Translations under genes and position numbers: made by a program
Assembly: GCA_037043015.1 (NCBI GenBank)
Contig: CM073327.1
Coordinates: 9,034,727 to 9,098,726 of the forward strand
Origin: Bryum argenteum
Lineage: Eukaryota; Streptophyta; Bryopsida; Bryales; Bryaceae
Length of the DNA: 64,000 nt
Direction: 5' to 3'
Shown: positions 22,801-36,310 of the stretch, piece after piece
Layout: the number at the start of each line of letters is the position of its first letter
How positions within the stretch are numbered: position 1 is the stretch's first letter
The notes under the pieces: generated by a model
Told to the model about the DNA's origin: nothing
The model's input: only the letters and a program-made list of their open reading frames with translations
The model's database searches: none

Positions 22801-25800
22801 ATCTCACCTAAGAATGTTCACCGATGAATTTGTAACTACTACACCTTTATCTTCGCTAGAACCTTGCGTGCTCTTCGCTTCCATCACGCTACTACTTTTA
22901 CCATAACTATCATACAGGCGACCTGGTAGCTGGCTGTCCTCATCTATGAAGTCAGCTAGCAGATCCTCGTTCTCCTCTTCCTCCTCCTCTTCTCCTTTCG
23001 GCCCGCCGTTCGCCACAGCCACTACCTTCTCCGCACCATTCGCCTTCACACTGTCTCTATCCACTCCCTTACTGTCTCTATCCACCCGCTTGTCGGGCCC
23101 CGCCTCTGCTCTCTCCGAAAATGGGTTTCCCCTCTCCAACCACTCCCCAAACCCCGCCTTTCCACCATCAGGGTTCACACTGCTCCCTCCTCCACCACCC
23201 TCACTTGATCCAGAAGCCCGGACTAGAGATGCACCGTGCCCTGTCAGACCTGCCAGGTTCACCGACTTCAGCGCCAGTGATGACAGCGGCTGCCACAACT
23301 CCTTCTCCACGACCATCCTCAAAATCTGCAGTTACCAACACATCAGGATCACACCCACCCTGGACTACCACGACAAACAACCACCATCTCAACCCCAGAG
23401 CTCCTTACTTCGAGATTTTGACAGTGGTACGCCCCGAAGTACTGCTCGCTCTGCTTTGTCAGCTTCGTTCGTAATGAAACCGCTTCCGCCCCGCAGAATG
23501 ACTCTCCTGCCAGTATGAACTTGTTCACCCAGTCCAGGCTCTGTAGAAACTGGTGGGGATTCGTCTGGCACATTGCATCATTTGACAGCAATGCTGCAAC
23601 TCGACGTGCAGCCAGCTCCCACACAGTCTTTCGACCACGCTCCAATGCCCGAGCAACAGTCGCCGTCACCACTTCCTCTCGCCTTCCAAGATCATCGCTG
23701 ATTCCACTATTCTCTACAAAATCTACGTCCAATTCCCCACTCCCGTTTTCGTATACCTCTGAGTTATCACTAGTTGACCTTCTCCTCGATCCACTTCTAT
23801 TCAGCAGCCTACTCGCATGAATAGATGATGGCGACATGGGTGTGGCGAAAAGCTCCGTTGACAATGATCCTGTTCGGGAATGCCTGCTCTCTCGGACCGA
23901 TATGTGGCTCAAATCTCCATGACTACCTGAGCGGCGGTGATGCTTTCCATTCGAACGAGCCTCGCATTTAGGGTCGACAGGCGGATCTTTAATTGCAGTA
24001 GGCTGTATACACAAACAAGAAAATAGTTCAAGCCCTTTGACAAGTACCCTCATTTATGCTATCCTGGAAATAGGCGTTCACTGCACGAATCCATCTCCAA
24101 AGTGCCTATTGGTTGAAAACTCTGAGAAGCCATTTATCTCTGATACGCTCGAGGCGCTAAGCAGGAATTTGCGGTATTCTCTACCTCACTTTTAAGTAGT
24201 CGTATCTATCAAAGATATGTAGCGTACCTCTGATACTCGATGCCATGTCATCATAGTGTGGTAAGAGCACATGAGGTCAAACAGAACCTCCAAAGTTTTG
24301 CACAGGAATTGTCTAAACTTGGCCTCAGGAAGTTGCATGCATAAGTCTCGATACGGAATCCTGTATTCAATAGTCAATTCCACAGCCGTTCGTAATGCTG
24401 CTCAAACAATTAAGGATTTTAAGACATACGAAACCCGTGCCTAAGTCATCACTTAGGAAGGATACTATAGAACCAAATCTACGGGATTGAAAAAGCATCA
24501 AATGAGACAAACATGCGCTCATACCCACAGAGTGTGTAACCGACAATCAAGATGACAGCATGCCGTGCTAATATCTACAGTAAATTTCTGATAACGTCCT
24601 TGTGTACCTAATCTGCAGAAGGTTCCGTACCTGCTCTTTACAAGTGCTGTTTGTGCATCCTCTCCCTGCAAGCATCAGTTCCATGTGCTGTAAGTTCACT
24701 GAGCAGCTTCATTTCTAAAAGACTTTTTTTGAAACAGTACAAGATTGCATACCGGAAAATCCCGACCAGCAGCCAGCTTTAGTAGGCTTTTGCCCGCCAG
24801 GCAGACCAATCATTACAAATCATTCACTCCAGTAGCATTCATTCGTACTGATTTCGATAATTATTGTCTTTTTAATGCATCATGAAACTTGTTCACCGTC
24901 CAATTTATCCCGTTTTTAGCAAGAGGTAATATGCAACCCAATAAGATCATGCTTACCTCAAACACCATGTTCTTCAGCACGTCATGCGTCTCCGTCACAA
25001 CGTTCTGTGCGAAGAAGCTTTGAACCTTGTCAGCAAGGCTAGTCACGTCATCAAGCAAAGTATAAGCATTAACGACCTGCAAACATTCACCAGAAGGTCA
25101 GCCTGCGAACTCAAAGCAAAGAAAGAACTTGACGATAATGACTACACCCCACCTCCACATGAATTCTTCATCCTTATCAATAGTGATCGATGTGCTCAAC
25201 ACAGCTCGACCTAGAAATTGTCTCAAGCAAATCACTAGCCCTGTTAACGCCACCACTAATCCTCTCACTCACTTCTATTCGCCTCCTAGAAGACAACAAG
25301 CACATGGCAACACAAGCAAACGAATTGGACTTACAACTTTGTACTTCTCTGCCTCGAATTTTCGACAAACTTCCATCAACAGCACGTCCACTTTCGCTAT
25401 GGTTCTTTGCAGCCATTCCTTTACATCATCAACCGAAGCAACGAAATTAGGTGCACGTCCATACACCAAAGGAAGGACTGAGCATGAAGAGCGTCACCAA
25501 CATCACTCTCACCTCAATGTTTTGATTCATATCTTGGACAGCTGTCACATCTGGACATTCCTCTAGCAGCAACAGGCACTCTGAACACATATGCAGGGCC
25601 TGTGCATTCAGATCATCAACACAACCTGCTTGTTAGAAGCTCATCTACTTGAAAGGGTGAAATGACAACAGTCTTGAGATAGATTGTTCCAGTTTTGCAC
25701 ATCACTCAAGCATTTATTAAACCCCTCTTGAATCCTCCGAAGACGTAGCTTAAAATATCTATGACTTTCATGCATATTCAAATGTACTACAATCACATAA

Positions 25801-28700
25801 ACGGCTGAACATAAGCTGAAATTCCTTATACGAACTTACCTTCGAAAAGTTGCCTTCATCCACCACGTTGTCGAGGCGAGATTTGATATCCAGAGCTTGG
25901 TGTATTCGATCCAAAACTGGGACTATATCCTACATATAGTCCAACATTCGCACTTGTCATCACAACTTGAAACCACATACCACACGAGTGCCAAAAAATG
26001 GAGTCGGCGTTGCCAGGAACACATCAAACCAAGAACTACTGTAAAGCTATAACGCTTCTCCGTAAATCAACAAATTGCTCTATTTCGATCTTACCAATAA
26101 AACCTGCTTCTTCTTCACATTGGCAGCCACCACAAGATCCTTGGAAACCTCATTCATAGCCCTTGAAAGGTAGCGCCTTCCATTCTGTCACCATGGGTCC
26201 TAAAAGTTAACGCTGAATCTGAAGGAGAGTCTTGCAACGATCTGACTACCTGAGAATCTTCACTACAAATTAAGAAGCTACTCAAAAAATGTATAATGCA
26301 TTCTTAGATACATGCAGAAGAAGACATATAAGGTTGACGACTCAAACGGTCATAGATACAGAGGAAATTAGGATAAATAGATTGCCAACAAAGTACATAG
26401 AGTACCAACTTTACACCTAACAATTAATCACTGACAAAATCTGGAGGTTAATATTAACCTTGACAATGATACTAGCAATCTGCAAATCTCTCTCCAGCTC
26501 TGTCACAAGCCGCATCCCCTTCACTGCAAAAAAATGTCAACCGCTGATATGATATGAGAAATTTTGAAACTTTGATGCAAATGTTTGATATTATCATATG
26601 TTCTTGAAAATTATGATCCCCGTCAAAGCCACGTGTGTCAAGTATATTCTTCACAATCTTGCCTAAAAGCAGTAGAGTGCAAGTACATTCAGCAAGAAAA
26701 CCTGCCTGACTATCCTGCTTTGCTACAGCGCATGAGTCAAGTTGTCCAAAGAGTTGCGACGCACAGTCTTTTTAACTTTGCTCTCCCAGCGGAGTGAATG
26801 TATTAGTTGTCTACGTGTGCCAATTCATAGAATGTCATACAGTAACTACATTAAGCACGACAAAGAAGGATAACGGGCTGACACCTTACTGATACTCTAC
26901 CAGACAATCTGTCATTTTGACATTCTTATTTACTCGAGCTGACGATGGAAATATTACATATGACTTTATTCGAAGAGGTTGAGGCGTTTCTACAAGTGGG
27001 CCAAAACATGCAGAAGATCCTTCAGCGTTTGGCAACAACCTCAGAAGTTGAAATGTCTAAAAAGAAATGAATACGAAGATGCAATATTTACCCATCTCTT
27101 CGTGGTGTTCCATTACTTGTTTAGACAGGCTTTCGGTGATGATATCAAGCTGCAACAACCTCTGACCGACCTGCAAAAAATGCGGGAGGCTAGATCATAA
27201 GAAATATACATCGAGAAATAACATCGTGTTTGATCATGATACAAATTCGTTGATATACCCTCAGAACAATAGCACCTGGTAAATGCATAGAGGATTGATC
27301 GCATTAGGTATGAATAGGCCTCCATATACGTGAACACAAGAGTGCATATTGATTCACCTCTAACACTCTTCTAACATCCCTCCTACCAAGTGCGAATGCA
27401 CCTCGGAAAGTCACTATCTAAGCCGGTAAATCACAGTCATGATTCTGTAGCTCAAATTGCTATAGACAGAAAGGAATGTGAGACACTGATAAGTATGATT
27501 TCTGAAATGAATCCGATTGACCATGTGCTCGGATTTAGGGAAACCTAAATTGCGAGGCCACTGGATGTACAATGGGCAAGTCCAGAAACTAAGAATACCT
27601 TGCCATCGAAGTAGGCCTGATTTGCATTTTCAGGTGGAATGTGCTCCAGTAAATGTCTCACGGGATCAAATTTCTGCACAGTAAACAAAAAAACTTAACT
27701 AGCTATTCATGCAGTGGAACCGGTAAAAACACCCTATTGTAGTCCAGTGAATCCATTATTTGCAATAAGAGGGTCGAGCTTTAGAGATAGGCTCACTCCC
27801 TATTGAAGGCCTCAACTAGCAGGGTAAGCTACAATTAAATTCAGTGATTCAAACCTAATGTAATACTCTTGCCGACAACTCTGCGTACACGCCAAGATCT
27901 ACAGAAAGACCTAATGAACCAGCTCCACTTCTGTTCAATAAAGGATAGAACAAGCAACAACTCACTGTCTTCATGCCCATAGTAACAGATAATGAGAGTG
28001 TGAAGTAAGCGTACATCTTCATAGAACACTTCTTCAAGCTCTTCCGGTGCCTCTCCACGAGGTCGAGCTGCATATATGGCCGTTGAACCTTCAGTAACGG
28101 ATAGTAACACACGTTCATGTGGAGGAAGAGTGGCAATTTTCCTGGCTACTGCAGCAGCAGCCGCGGCCCGAGCTGGCACCTGATGAAGAAAACGGAGCAT
28201 AAATGAGACCACTGAGCATAATGCATCCCACGGGCTTGATTTCCCAATAGGTCACAGCTTCCTCAAAAAAAAAATAAGCTTGAGATTGAGCATTGTCCCT
28301 TCGAATTCCACAAGCAGACTGATCAATCCCATCGACTGCACTATAATACAATCTTCGTAAGACATAAATACTTACAAATAGGTCATTGAACTGACTATAT
28401 CAATCTTATTACGGCCCGAATACACGAAGAATTGCAGTAACCTTCTAAAACCTACTCCCGATCAACTAATCGAACAAACCTCAGTCGACTTAGTGCACAA
28501 TTGACGAGTTTCATTCCCTGCTTGCAGCAACACCTTGGACTATGACTCTAGTGATTTTGATTTTCTAAGGACTGATGCGGATCAGAAACTGAAGGGGAAC
28601 GATACGATACCTCAGGACGCCCCGATGCAGTCCTAGTAAGAAGACTGGAGGATGCCACTGATCTTATCCACTTTTCACCTACGCTAAAAATATCCTCCAT
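19897..28700 (-). CDS. VPS50: Syndetin / VPS50, EARP complex subunit (copy B, 25 exons)
   Basis: Exon starts and ends on the minus strand: 28700-28611, 28179-28015, 27673-27599, 27170-27092, 26523-26459, 26184-26095, 25929-25840, 25599-25513, 25418-25335, 25076-24957, 24665-24631, 24360-24228, 24002-23409, 23325-22808, 22676-22613, 22470-22374, 22221-22034, 21683-21558, 21447-21377, 21136-21074, 20907-20835, 20621-20502, 20376-20299, 20207-20157, 20010-19897. The total is 3270 nt, 1089 residues, with no frameshift or stop. Every exon phase equals copy A. Signature motifs are retained (FDPVRHLLEH, KQVMEHHEEM, VTELERDLQIA, YLPETEYLHW). It ends two codons earlier than copy A. The intron before exon 9 uses an AAAG acceptor in place of the pyrimidine-CAG seen in copy A. 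As both copies are intact, both are probably functional EARP tether subunits. Confidence 0.92.
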
Positions 28701-29206
28701 TTTTCAATTCCAACCCCTAGAGAAGAGATTCCCGATGGCATTGATTCCCTTCATTCATGTCTGCAGAGCCACCACATTTCTCCAATTGCAGGGCTGAAAA
28801 CCTAAAACTGCCAAACTCCTCGTCTCGCAGCAAAGAATAATAATAGCTGTGAATCGGTAAGCTCAATTTCCATTGCCGATCAATTTCCAATCCTCCAAGC
28901 ATCGGATCCGCTCTGCGCAATCAATCACTCGTTTCGCCTCGCCCTAAACCCGATCTAAGAAAGGGCGAGCCCGCCATTATGATCCATCAAAACCAGTAAT
29001 GGTAGAGGGCGAGACGAGGGAAAGTAGAGTAGAGGAGAGAAGTTAGGTTATGGGTAATGTGAAGAGAGAGAGAGAGAATCGGAGCAATGGGTTTGAAGCC
29101 AAAAAGCTTGGCTGGTTCCGGTGAATGCTCCGGTGGTGAAGTTAGGAAGAAGGAGGGGATGCGACAGAGTTCCACGACGACTGTCCCGTCGCTGTAACTG
29201 TCGTCC

Positions 29207-29830
29207 CTGACAAGGCTCTATTATGCACTGGGCCTGTTCCCAAGTGGAACTGTCGTCAGGGCTACTTCGTGCCGCCTTCCTTCCTACCTTCCTTCACTGT
29301 TGTTGTTGTACTCATCCGTTCCTTGTGATCAACTACCCTTTATTTGTTTTGAACTTTTTTTTACTTGTTACCTACTCTCTCTTTTTAGATGTCTTCTTAC
29401 GGAATTTAATAGTTCTTTTTTTTTTGTTCATTAATTTATTTATTTTTTAAATTCGGTATGGAGTAAGGCAATTACACATTCTTGATTTGTAATCTCGATT
29501 TGTTTCCATTACTTTGTAACAATTTTGTGAAATTTAAATTTGAAAATAATAAATTATTTGGAAAATTATTGACGTGGTTGTTGTGATCTTGAGATTTTGA
29601 ATTTTAAAAAAATATTGGAGGACTCGATAAAGTGATTAAAGTCAATAATCCAATAAAAATATATCTAAACAATAATGAGGATTTTAGACATAGATATGAA
29701 AAATAATGAGTCGATATAAATGGCAATTCACACTCTTCTCTCCACCCTTTCTCTTTTGGTTGGCTTATTCCCTTGTAAGTACCCTCAACTTTCACGCCAC
29801 CTTAGCCCTACAACACGTTACTTAGGGATT
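29207..29830. other. AT-rich intergenic sequence, no gene seen
   Basis: Upstream flank of VPS50-B beyond the duplicated arm. T-rich and AT-rich sequence with no supported reading frame. Confidence 0.5.
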
Positions 29831-29831
29831 A

Positions 29832-31625
29832 AGCCTGGCGGCTACAACTCACATTCTTAAAGCCTAAAAGCCAAAATATCAAAATCACTGATCCATTCCC
29901 CAGAATCGAAATCCTACTCACTGGATTCAACGATGGGAGTTGGGGCAGATTGGCGGCTACAAATCACAACCTTAAATATCATAATCACTAATCCAAATCT
30001 CAGAATCTAAATCCTACTCAGTGGATTCAACAATGGGAGTTGGGGGCAGGTTGGCGGCTACAAGTCACATCTTTAAGGATTGAAATCACTGATCCAGTTC
30101 CTTGAATCTAAATCCTACTCAATAGATTCGACGATCAGAGTTGGAGCAGGTTGGCGGCTATAACTCACATCTTTAAGTATTGAAATCACTGATCCAATTC
30201 CCTGAATCTAAATCCTACTCAGTGTATTCAATAATGAGAGTTGGACAAGGTTTGCGGCTACAACCCACATCCTTAAATATCAAAAGCATTGATCCAATTC
30301 CCAAAATCTAAATTGTACTCAGTAGATTCAAGGATGGGAGTTGGGGCAGGTTGGCCCTCACATCCTTAAATATCAAAAAGCATTGATTCAATTCCCAGAA
30401 TCTAAATCCTACTCAGTGGATTTTAAGATGGGAGTTCGTGCCGGTTGGCGGCTACAACTGACATCCTTGATACCAAAAAGTCAAAAAGTCAAAATATCAA
30501 AATCATTTATCCAAATCTCAAAATCAAAATCCTACTCAGTAGATTCAACGACGGGAGTTGGGGAAGGTTGGCGGCTACAACTCACATCCTTAAATATCAA
30601 AATCACTGATCCAATTCTCCGAATCTGAATCCTACTCGGTGGATTCGACGATGGGAGATGGGGTAGGTTGGCATCTACAACTCACATCCTTAAATATCAA
30701 AAGCAATGATCTAATTCCCAAAATCTAAATTGTACTAGTGGATTCAAGAATGGGAGTTGGGGCAGGTTGGCCCTCACATCCTTAAAACCTAGAAGTAAAA
30801 ATATCAAAATCATTGATCGAATTCTCAGAATCTAAATCCTACTCAGGAGATTCAACGATGGGTGTAACGGTACGATGGCGGCTACAACTCACATACTTAA
30901 ATACCCAAAGTATAAATCCAATTTCCAAAATCTAAATCGTACTCAGTGGATTAAAGGATGGGAGTTGGGGCCGGTTGGCGGCTACAACTCACATCCTTAA
31001 TACCAAAAAGTCAAAATATCAAAGTCACATCTTATATATCAAAATCATCGATCGAATTCCCAGAATCTAAATCCTACCAAGTGGATTTAAGAATGGAAGT
31101 TGGGGCAAGTTGGCGGCTACAACACACATTTTAAAATATCAAAATCACCGATCGAATTCCAATAATCTAAATCCTACTCAATGGATTCGCTGATGGGTGT
31201 TGGGGTGGGTTGGCGGCTTTAATTCACATCCTTAAATATCAAAAGTACATATCCAATTCCCAAAATCTAAATCCTACTGAGTGGATTCAAGGATGGGAGT
31301 TTGGGAGGTTGGAGGCTACAACTCACATCCTTAAATATCAAAATCAGCGATCGAATTCCGAGAATCTAAATTGTACTAAGTGGATTCAAGGATGAGAGTT
31401 GGAGCATGTTGGCTGCTACAACTTACATCCTTATATGTCAAAATCAGTGATCTAATTCCGAGAATCTTAATTCTACTCAATGTAATCAAGGATGAGAATT
31501 CGGGCAGGTTGGTGGCTACAACTCACATCCAGAAATATCATTATCATTGATTCAATTTTGTGAATCTTAGATTTTACTCAGTGGATTTGACGATGGCAGT
31601 TGGGGCAGGTTGGCGGCTACAAGTC
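29832..31625. repeat. ~100-bp minisatellite, array I (about 18 units)
   Basis: Units are about 100 bp (roughly 95-135), degenerate, and contain GGCGGCTACAACTCACATCC, TTAAATATCAAAATCA, AATCTAAATCCTACTCAG and GATGGGAGTTGGGGCAGG. A related array lies at 56525-57495. Both arrays abut the 3' side of the same decayed gene, so array and gene appear to be one composite repeated unit. Confidence 0.9.
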
Positions 31626-34335
31626 ACGTCTTTTGCTCTTTCACACGCCGACTAAGACTGAAAACCTTCTTCTGCTCTTTCTTCTCCTTGGGTCTGGGTG
31701 TAGAAGTCACCTCCTATGCCTCGTTCCTCGCTTTGATTTTGACCTTAGCTAGAGGCACTCTTTACCCAGTTTGCTCTTTTTTCCTCTTCTTTTGATGCTC
31801 CTTCTTGTTTTCTCCCTTATTCTCACCATGCTGCAGCTCCTATCTTCTCTTCTATGACTCTGCTTCCTTCATGTATTGTTGTTGGTGTTGCTTCCCGTCC
31901 TTTTGCCCTTCCTCTCTCATACTCTCGTTGCTTCCCCACTTCAGGTACAAAGGTGTAGTAAGCACCAATAATATCATGCCTATAATAATGGAAATTGATT
32001 AATTTTTTTTTTCCTTCTCTGCGTATTCTAGGGCAATCTTTTGGACTTTTATGGCAAAAAGATCTGGTTGAGGACATCCAAATTCCTTAACCTTCAGTTG
32101 CGCTTCTCCATCCGTCTTAAAAAACTTCTTAATGATATTGAAGTTCTCCTTGGTTATCTTCGCGAGAGACAAGATTAAAGCTTCGTGCTCTTTGAACTAC
32201 CGTTCCCAAGTCAAGAGGTTGATGGCGAATTTGGCAAGCTGGCACTACAACAAATCCAACTCAATGTGACTAAATGTAAACCGGCCTATGTGACTGCGTA
32301 GTCACATCACTCATCAGTTTAGTCAAAAATCAGTCATAAGACGGTCTAGTCACAGACTAGTCATAAACGTAGTCAATTTTTTGAGGACGTGGATGGAAAC
32401 GTCTACGGGAACAAGACATATGTTTCCCTGCGCAGTTCCCATAGTCATGCTTTGATTGCTTACTATATGCAGTCATATCTAACATAGTTGTATGGTATTG
32501 GTATTTGGTTTATGTATGGCTTAGTGTTGTCATAGAGTTGGTTTGGGTGACTACATGTAGTCATGTAGTCCTTAACGTGACTAATAGTAGTCATATATTT
32601 CAATTTGATGACTCTACAAAGTCATAAACCCCTAAAAGACTCAGTAAAAAAATGACACGTGGCGAAGGTGGACCTTGCCTCCATTTTTGTTTAGGGTTAG
32701 GGTTAGGGTTGAGAATATTAAGAGCAACCAGCCTCCAGCCCCTCATTTTTTGAGCTTTCTTTCTTTCTTTCTTTCTTTCTCTCTCTCTTAGAAGATTGTT
32801 GAAGGTAAGAGGTGTTGAGGAGTACTTTGAGGTAGGAGTCTTGAGTAGTACTTAGAGGTAGGAGTATAGATGAATACTTAGAGGGTCACATTTGATAGAG
32901 GAGAAGTGATTTTACATGTTCTTTTTTTTTGGCACTTTCTATTGATTGGCAATGAAGCAACAACTCAATTGTCCACCCAAAAGCTATATGAACTTCTTTG
33001 AGGTATTGTGTTTCATGCATGATCCTCTCTCATCTTTAATCAAGTTTACAATCTAGAGAGTAAGTACACTTGAACATTGTTGCAATTTCTTGAACCTTGT
33101 ATGTATCTTCCATTGAATCCCACATACATGTCTCCATTGTATGATTTTGGTACTGATGTGGAATGTGAATTTCAGTCAAAGAAATCATCACTCTACACAG
33201 TCATAGGGCCACATACACCATAGGGCCACATACACGGTAAGAATTTTATCACTACCACGAGTCACTCTTTCCAATACTGTGACTGAAACCAGTCATCTAC
33301 CCTTTACTGAAACCAGTCATCTATACTACAACGGTGCACAATCATAATCCACGGCAGCTAAAAACATAACTAACATTAATATTCCATGTCAACAACATAA
33401 AATATGACTCCATAGAGTCACATTCCACGTTGACGACATTAACTATGACTCCACATAGTCACATTCGACGTCAGCGAAAAATATGACTCAATGCAGTCAC
33501 CATTACATTACTATGCATGGTGAAAAAACCATATATGTGTTGACTGATACCTCACTACAATTAGTCGCTATCTTCATATTGATGACTATATGTAGTCACA
33601 CATATGTGACTCTACATAGTCACTATTTTCAAATTGATGACTTTATGTAGTTACACATATGTGACTCTACACAGTCATATTTTCCCAAGTCCCAGTGCAC
33701 ATCCCTATTTGAGGTCCCAAAACAGTGTGGGAACGTAGTATTGGGAACAAAAAATGTCCGATATGACTGCTAGTCAGATTGTCCAAAGCGACTAAGTCCA
33801 AATGACTACAGATGGTGCTAGTCACATTTTGATTTATGCCCGATTTTAGTCATAAAATCTAGTCACATTGGGCTGAATTTGTTGTATTGTGGCTCTCCAT
33901 CTTTAGGTTATCCTTGCCGAATTTCTTAACCATCTTCAGAAACTTGGTGACATGTCGGATATGGAAGGACACGCCTCTCTTCTTGACGGCGGCGAAGATG
34001 AGCTCCATCGCCTTCACATCTTTGCCATTAATGTCCGGATCTCGTCCCTTATGACGCCCTTCGTGTGCACGAAGCGTTCTTCCGATATGACAGTCTCCAA
34101 TTATCGGAAGAACGCTTGGGCTAGAAAGGGCTCTCTCTCTTCTGCTAAGTCTCTAATTAGGAAGAAGACTCGAGTTGGATTTGCTACCCTTTTCCCTATC
34201 TAATTCTTTCTCTGCTTTGGCTCCACATCCTCTACTTCTACTGCGTGGATATCTTCTGAGGATGATATTCCCTCTTCAGTTATCCGCTTTTCTCCTATTC
34301 CGGTTGATGCAAAGCTTCCTCCCTGTAGAAGTGCA
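31626..34335 (-). pseudogene. Decayed gene of unknown family, 3' part (split by CACTA element 1)
   Basis: On the minus strand this matches 57500-58395. A conserved exon encodes a helical, lysine-rich stretch (KKRGVSFHIRHVTK, LAKFAINLLT, EFGCGQPDP in the better copy), then a basic or acidic low-complexity region. Here the frame is broken: a stop after LLTWER, further stops near 34200, and a 1647-bp CACTA insertion at 32243-33889. Upstream sequence still reads as protein between stops (for example FLIRDLAEEREPFLAQAFF). I recognise no domain. It may be a host gene family or cargo of a larger transposon. Confidence 0.6.
32243..33889. mobile_element. CACTA-type non-autonomous transposon 1 (1647 bp)
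   Basis: The left end is CACTACAACAAAT; the right end on the reverse strand is CAATACAACAAAT. The 3-bp target duplication TGG lies at 32240-32242 and 33890-33892. The homologous uninterrupted site near 58211 confirms the insertion. The interior is dense in imperfect palindromes of the form TGACT-N(5-9)-AGTCA, typical of the subterminal transposase-binding repeats of CACTA/Spm elements. It also holds a short TTTAGGG/TTAGGG run at 32695-32715 and a CTTT microsatellite. No transposase is present. Confidence 0.85.
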
Positions 34336-36056
34336 CACTATAAGAAAACCCTGTTTTTTGTGATGTCTTGTGTAATGTCTAATGTATTTTGTGATGTCTT
34401 ACTGTCTTAAAAGATGTCTTCGAAGACGGGAGGATGTCTGTACGTCTAACGGGCACATTTTGGGCTGGAGGGGCATGAAGACATCACCAAACAAAAAGAT
34501 GTTGGTGAAGACATGGATGTCTTTGAAGACATTTTGATAGACATCAATCTGCCACGTTGGCAAGGGATTTTGGACCAGCATGGTAAAATCGACCAAAATT
34601 TACTGGTGGACAGGGTAAAAAGCATTTCTAATGTTAAAGAGTAGGTGAATGGGCAACGGTTTTCAAAAGTAGAAAAAAAACATCACACTTTAGGGTTTTT
34701 TTTTTTAAAATTTTTTAAATTTTTATTTTTATAAATGCTAAATCATTATGTGACGTGGCAATACTGAAAATACTAATTTCAGGCTATTCTCACTATTTTT
34801 TCATTGGTCTATTTTTTTTTTTAAATATTAAAATATATAATTATATTTCAATAAAAAATATATTTTGTAAATTTTTATTATATTCAAATAAATTAGAATA
34901 TTATAATTCTGTAATTTTTTATGATTAAAAAATATTTAAATATTAAAAAATATTATATATAAAATATTATTATTTATTATATCTATAAGATAAAAATGGT
35001 GCAAAAAAAAGAGTAAAAGTAATTTCGTGGATATCTAATCCTCAAAAAACATGTGGACATAGTTTAATAAAGTTATTTACAGCGCTTTATCTACATGGCA
35101 ACAAAAACTCCACGTCAGACCAGTTGACAAGTCATTCAACATCTAGTCGGATGTTTAACACGATGTCCAACTTACCATAACTACAGTCAGGCATGAATGT
35201 CCGCGTAGACATCTACTCGGATGTCTATGAAGATGTTTTGCACGACATCCTCCTAGATGTCATTTACTAAAAAGCGGCAGTACTTAAGGGTCTTTTTAGA
35301 ATAATATCAACTTTTTCTCTTAGTGCTTGCCCTCCATTGGCGCAGGTCTCTCATTGAGGGTAATCCTCAAATACTTAAAGAAAATATAAAAAGAAAATAA
35401 AAACAATAAACAATGTTTTTTGGCTTACTTCAAGAAGGAATTAAATATTATTTATTACTTATTGATTAGATTATTATAGTCTAATGGCAAGACTATACAT
35501 TACTCTATCATCAACGACCAATATTATACAAATTAAAGCAAATTTATAAGATATATGAATTTATAAAACTAGCTGTTTAATACAGTTTAGGAGACAATTC
35601 TATAATAGAATTAGTATTAAGAAAGTTAGTTGGAAAGTTAGTTAGGGTAGAAATAAAAGGTAGTTGAGAGTTTAAAAGAGAGCCTATTACCATGGAAGAC
35701 TATAAATAGTCTCATGATTGTAATTCCACACTTTTTCTATCAATAAAGATTATTTGATTTGCTGTGGAAGAAACTCTAAGACTTACAATATGTGCTTTGT
35801 TGTGGAAAGAACTTTAAAGCATCTCGTATTTGATTTGTTGTGAGGGAAAACAAAAAACCTTTTATAGTTAATATGTTGTGATTGAAACCCTGAAGATGTC
35901 ATCAGATGTTTATGATAATGTCTGCAGGGATGTCTAAGATGACTTTCATGAAAATGTCTAACATGATGTCTATGAAGATGTCAAAGATGACATCCACGAC
36001 AGCATCCAGAACCATCTACATGGATGATTTTCATTGACTTCAATGGATGAACAGAG

Positions 36057-36310
36057 GCGGCTAGGGTTTGCTGCCGCCGCCATAGTTAGGTCATGAGACC
36101 TATAAGTAGAATTAGAGGCCGCACGAAGCTCATTTTTGCCTTAATTTTTTCAAAGAGTTAGTGTTTGGAGTGTAGAGGCTAAGGTTTGCTTCATCATGTG
36201 GCTAGGGTTTGTTGCCGTCGCCATAGTTAGGTCATGAGATCTTCAAATGGAATTACAAAGCTCATTTTTGCCTTAGTTTTTCCAAAGAGTTTGTGTTTAA
36301 AGTATAGAGG
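36057..36310. repeat. Direct duplication of ~115 bp inside CACTA element 2
   Basis: About 36057-36170 and 36198-36310 share GGCTAGGGTTTG, CCATAGTTAGGTCATGAGA and AAGCTCATTTTTGCCTTA with scattered mismatches. Confidence 0.7.

Larger units (their letters stand above)
16790..29206. repeat. Right arm of the large inverted duplication
   Basis: This is the inverted counterpart of 1661-14300 and carries C2-B on the plus strand and VPS50-B on the minus strand. Exons are close to the other arm and introns are clearly diverged, so this is not a very recent copy. Coding differences are in-frame: VPS50 exon 2 is +2 codons, exon 14 +5, exon 17 -3, exon 25 -2, and the C2 tail is 6 residues shorter. A local tandem duplication at 19481-19803 is unique to this arm. 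Confidence 0.9.

Noticed and set aside
29832-31625. CRISPR-like or centromeric array
   Set aside because: Units are long (~100 bp) and degenerate with no unique spacers. This is a eukaryotic minisatellite.
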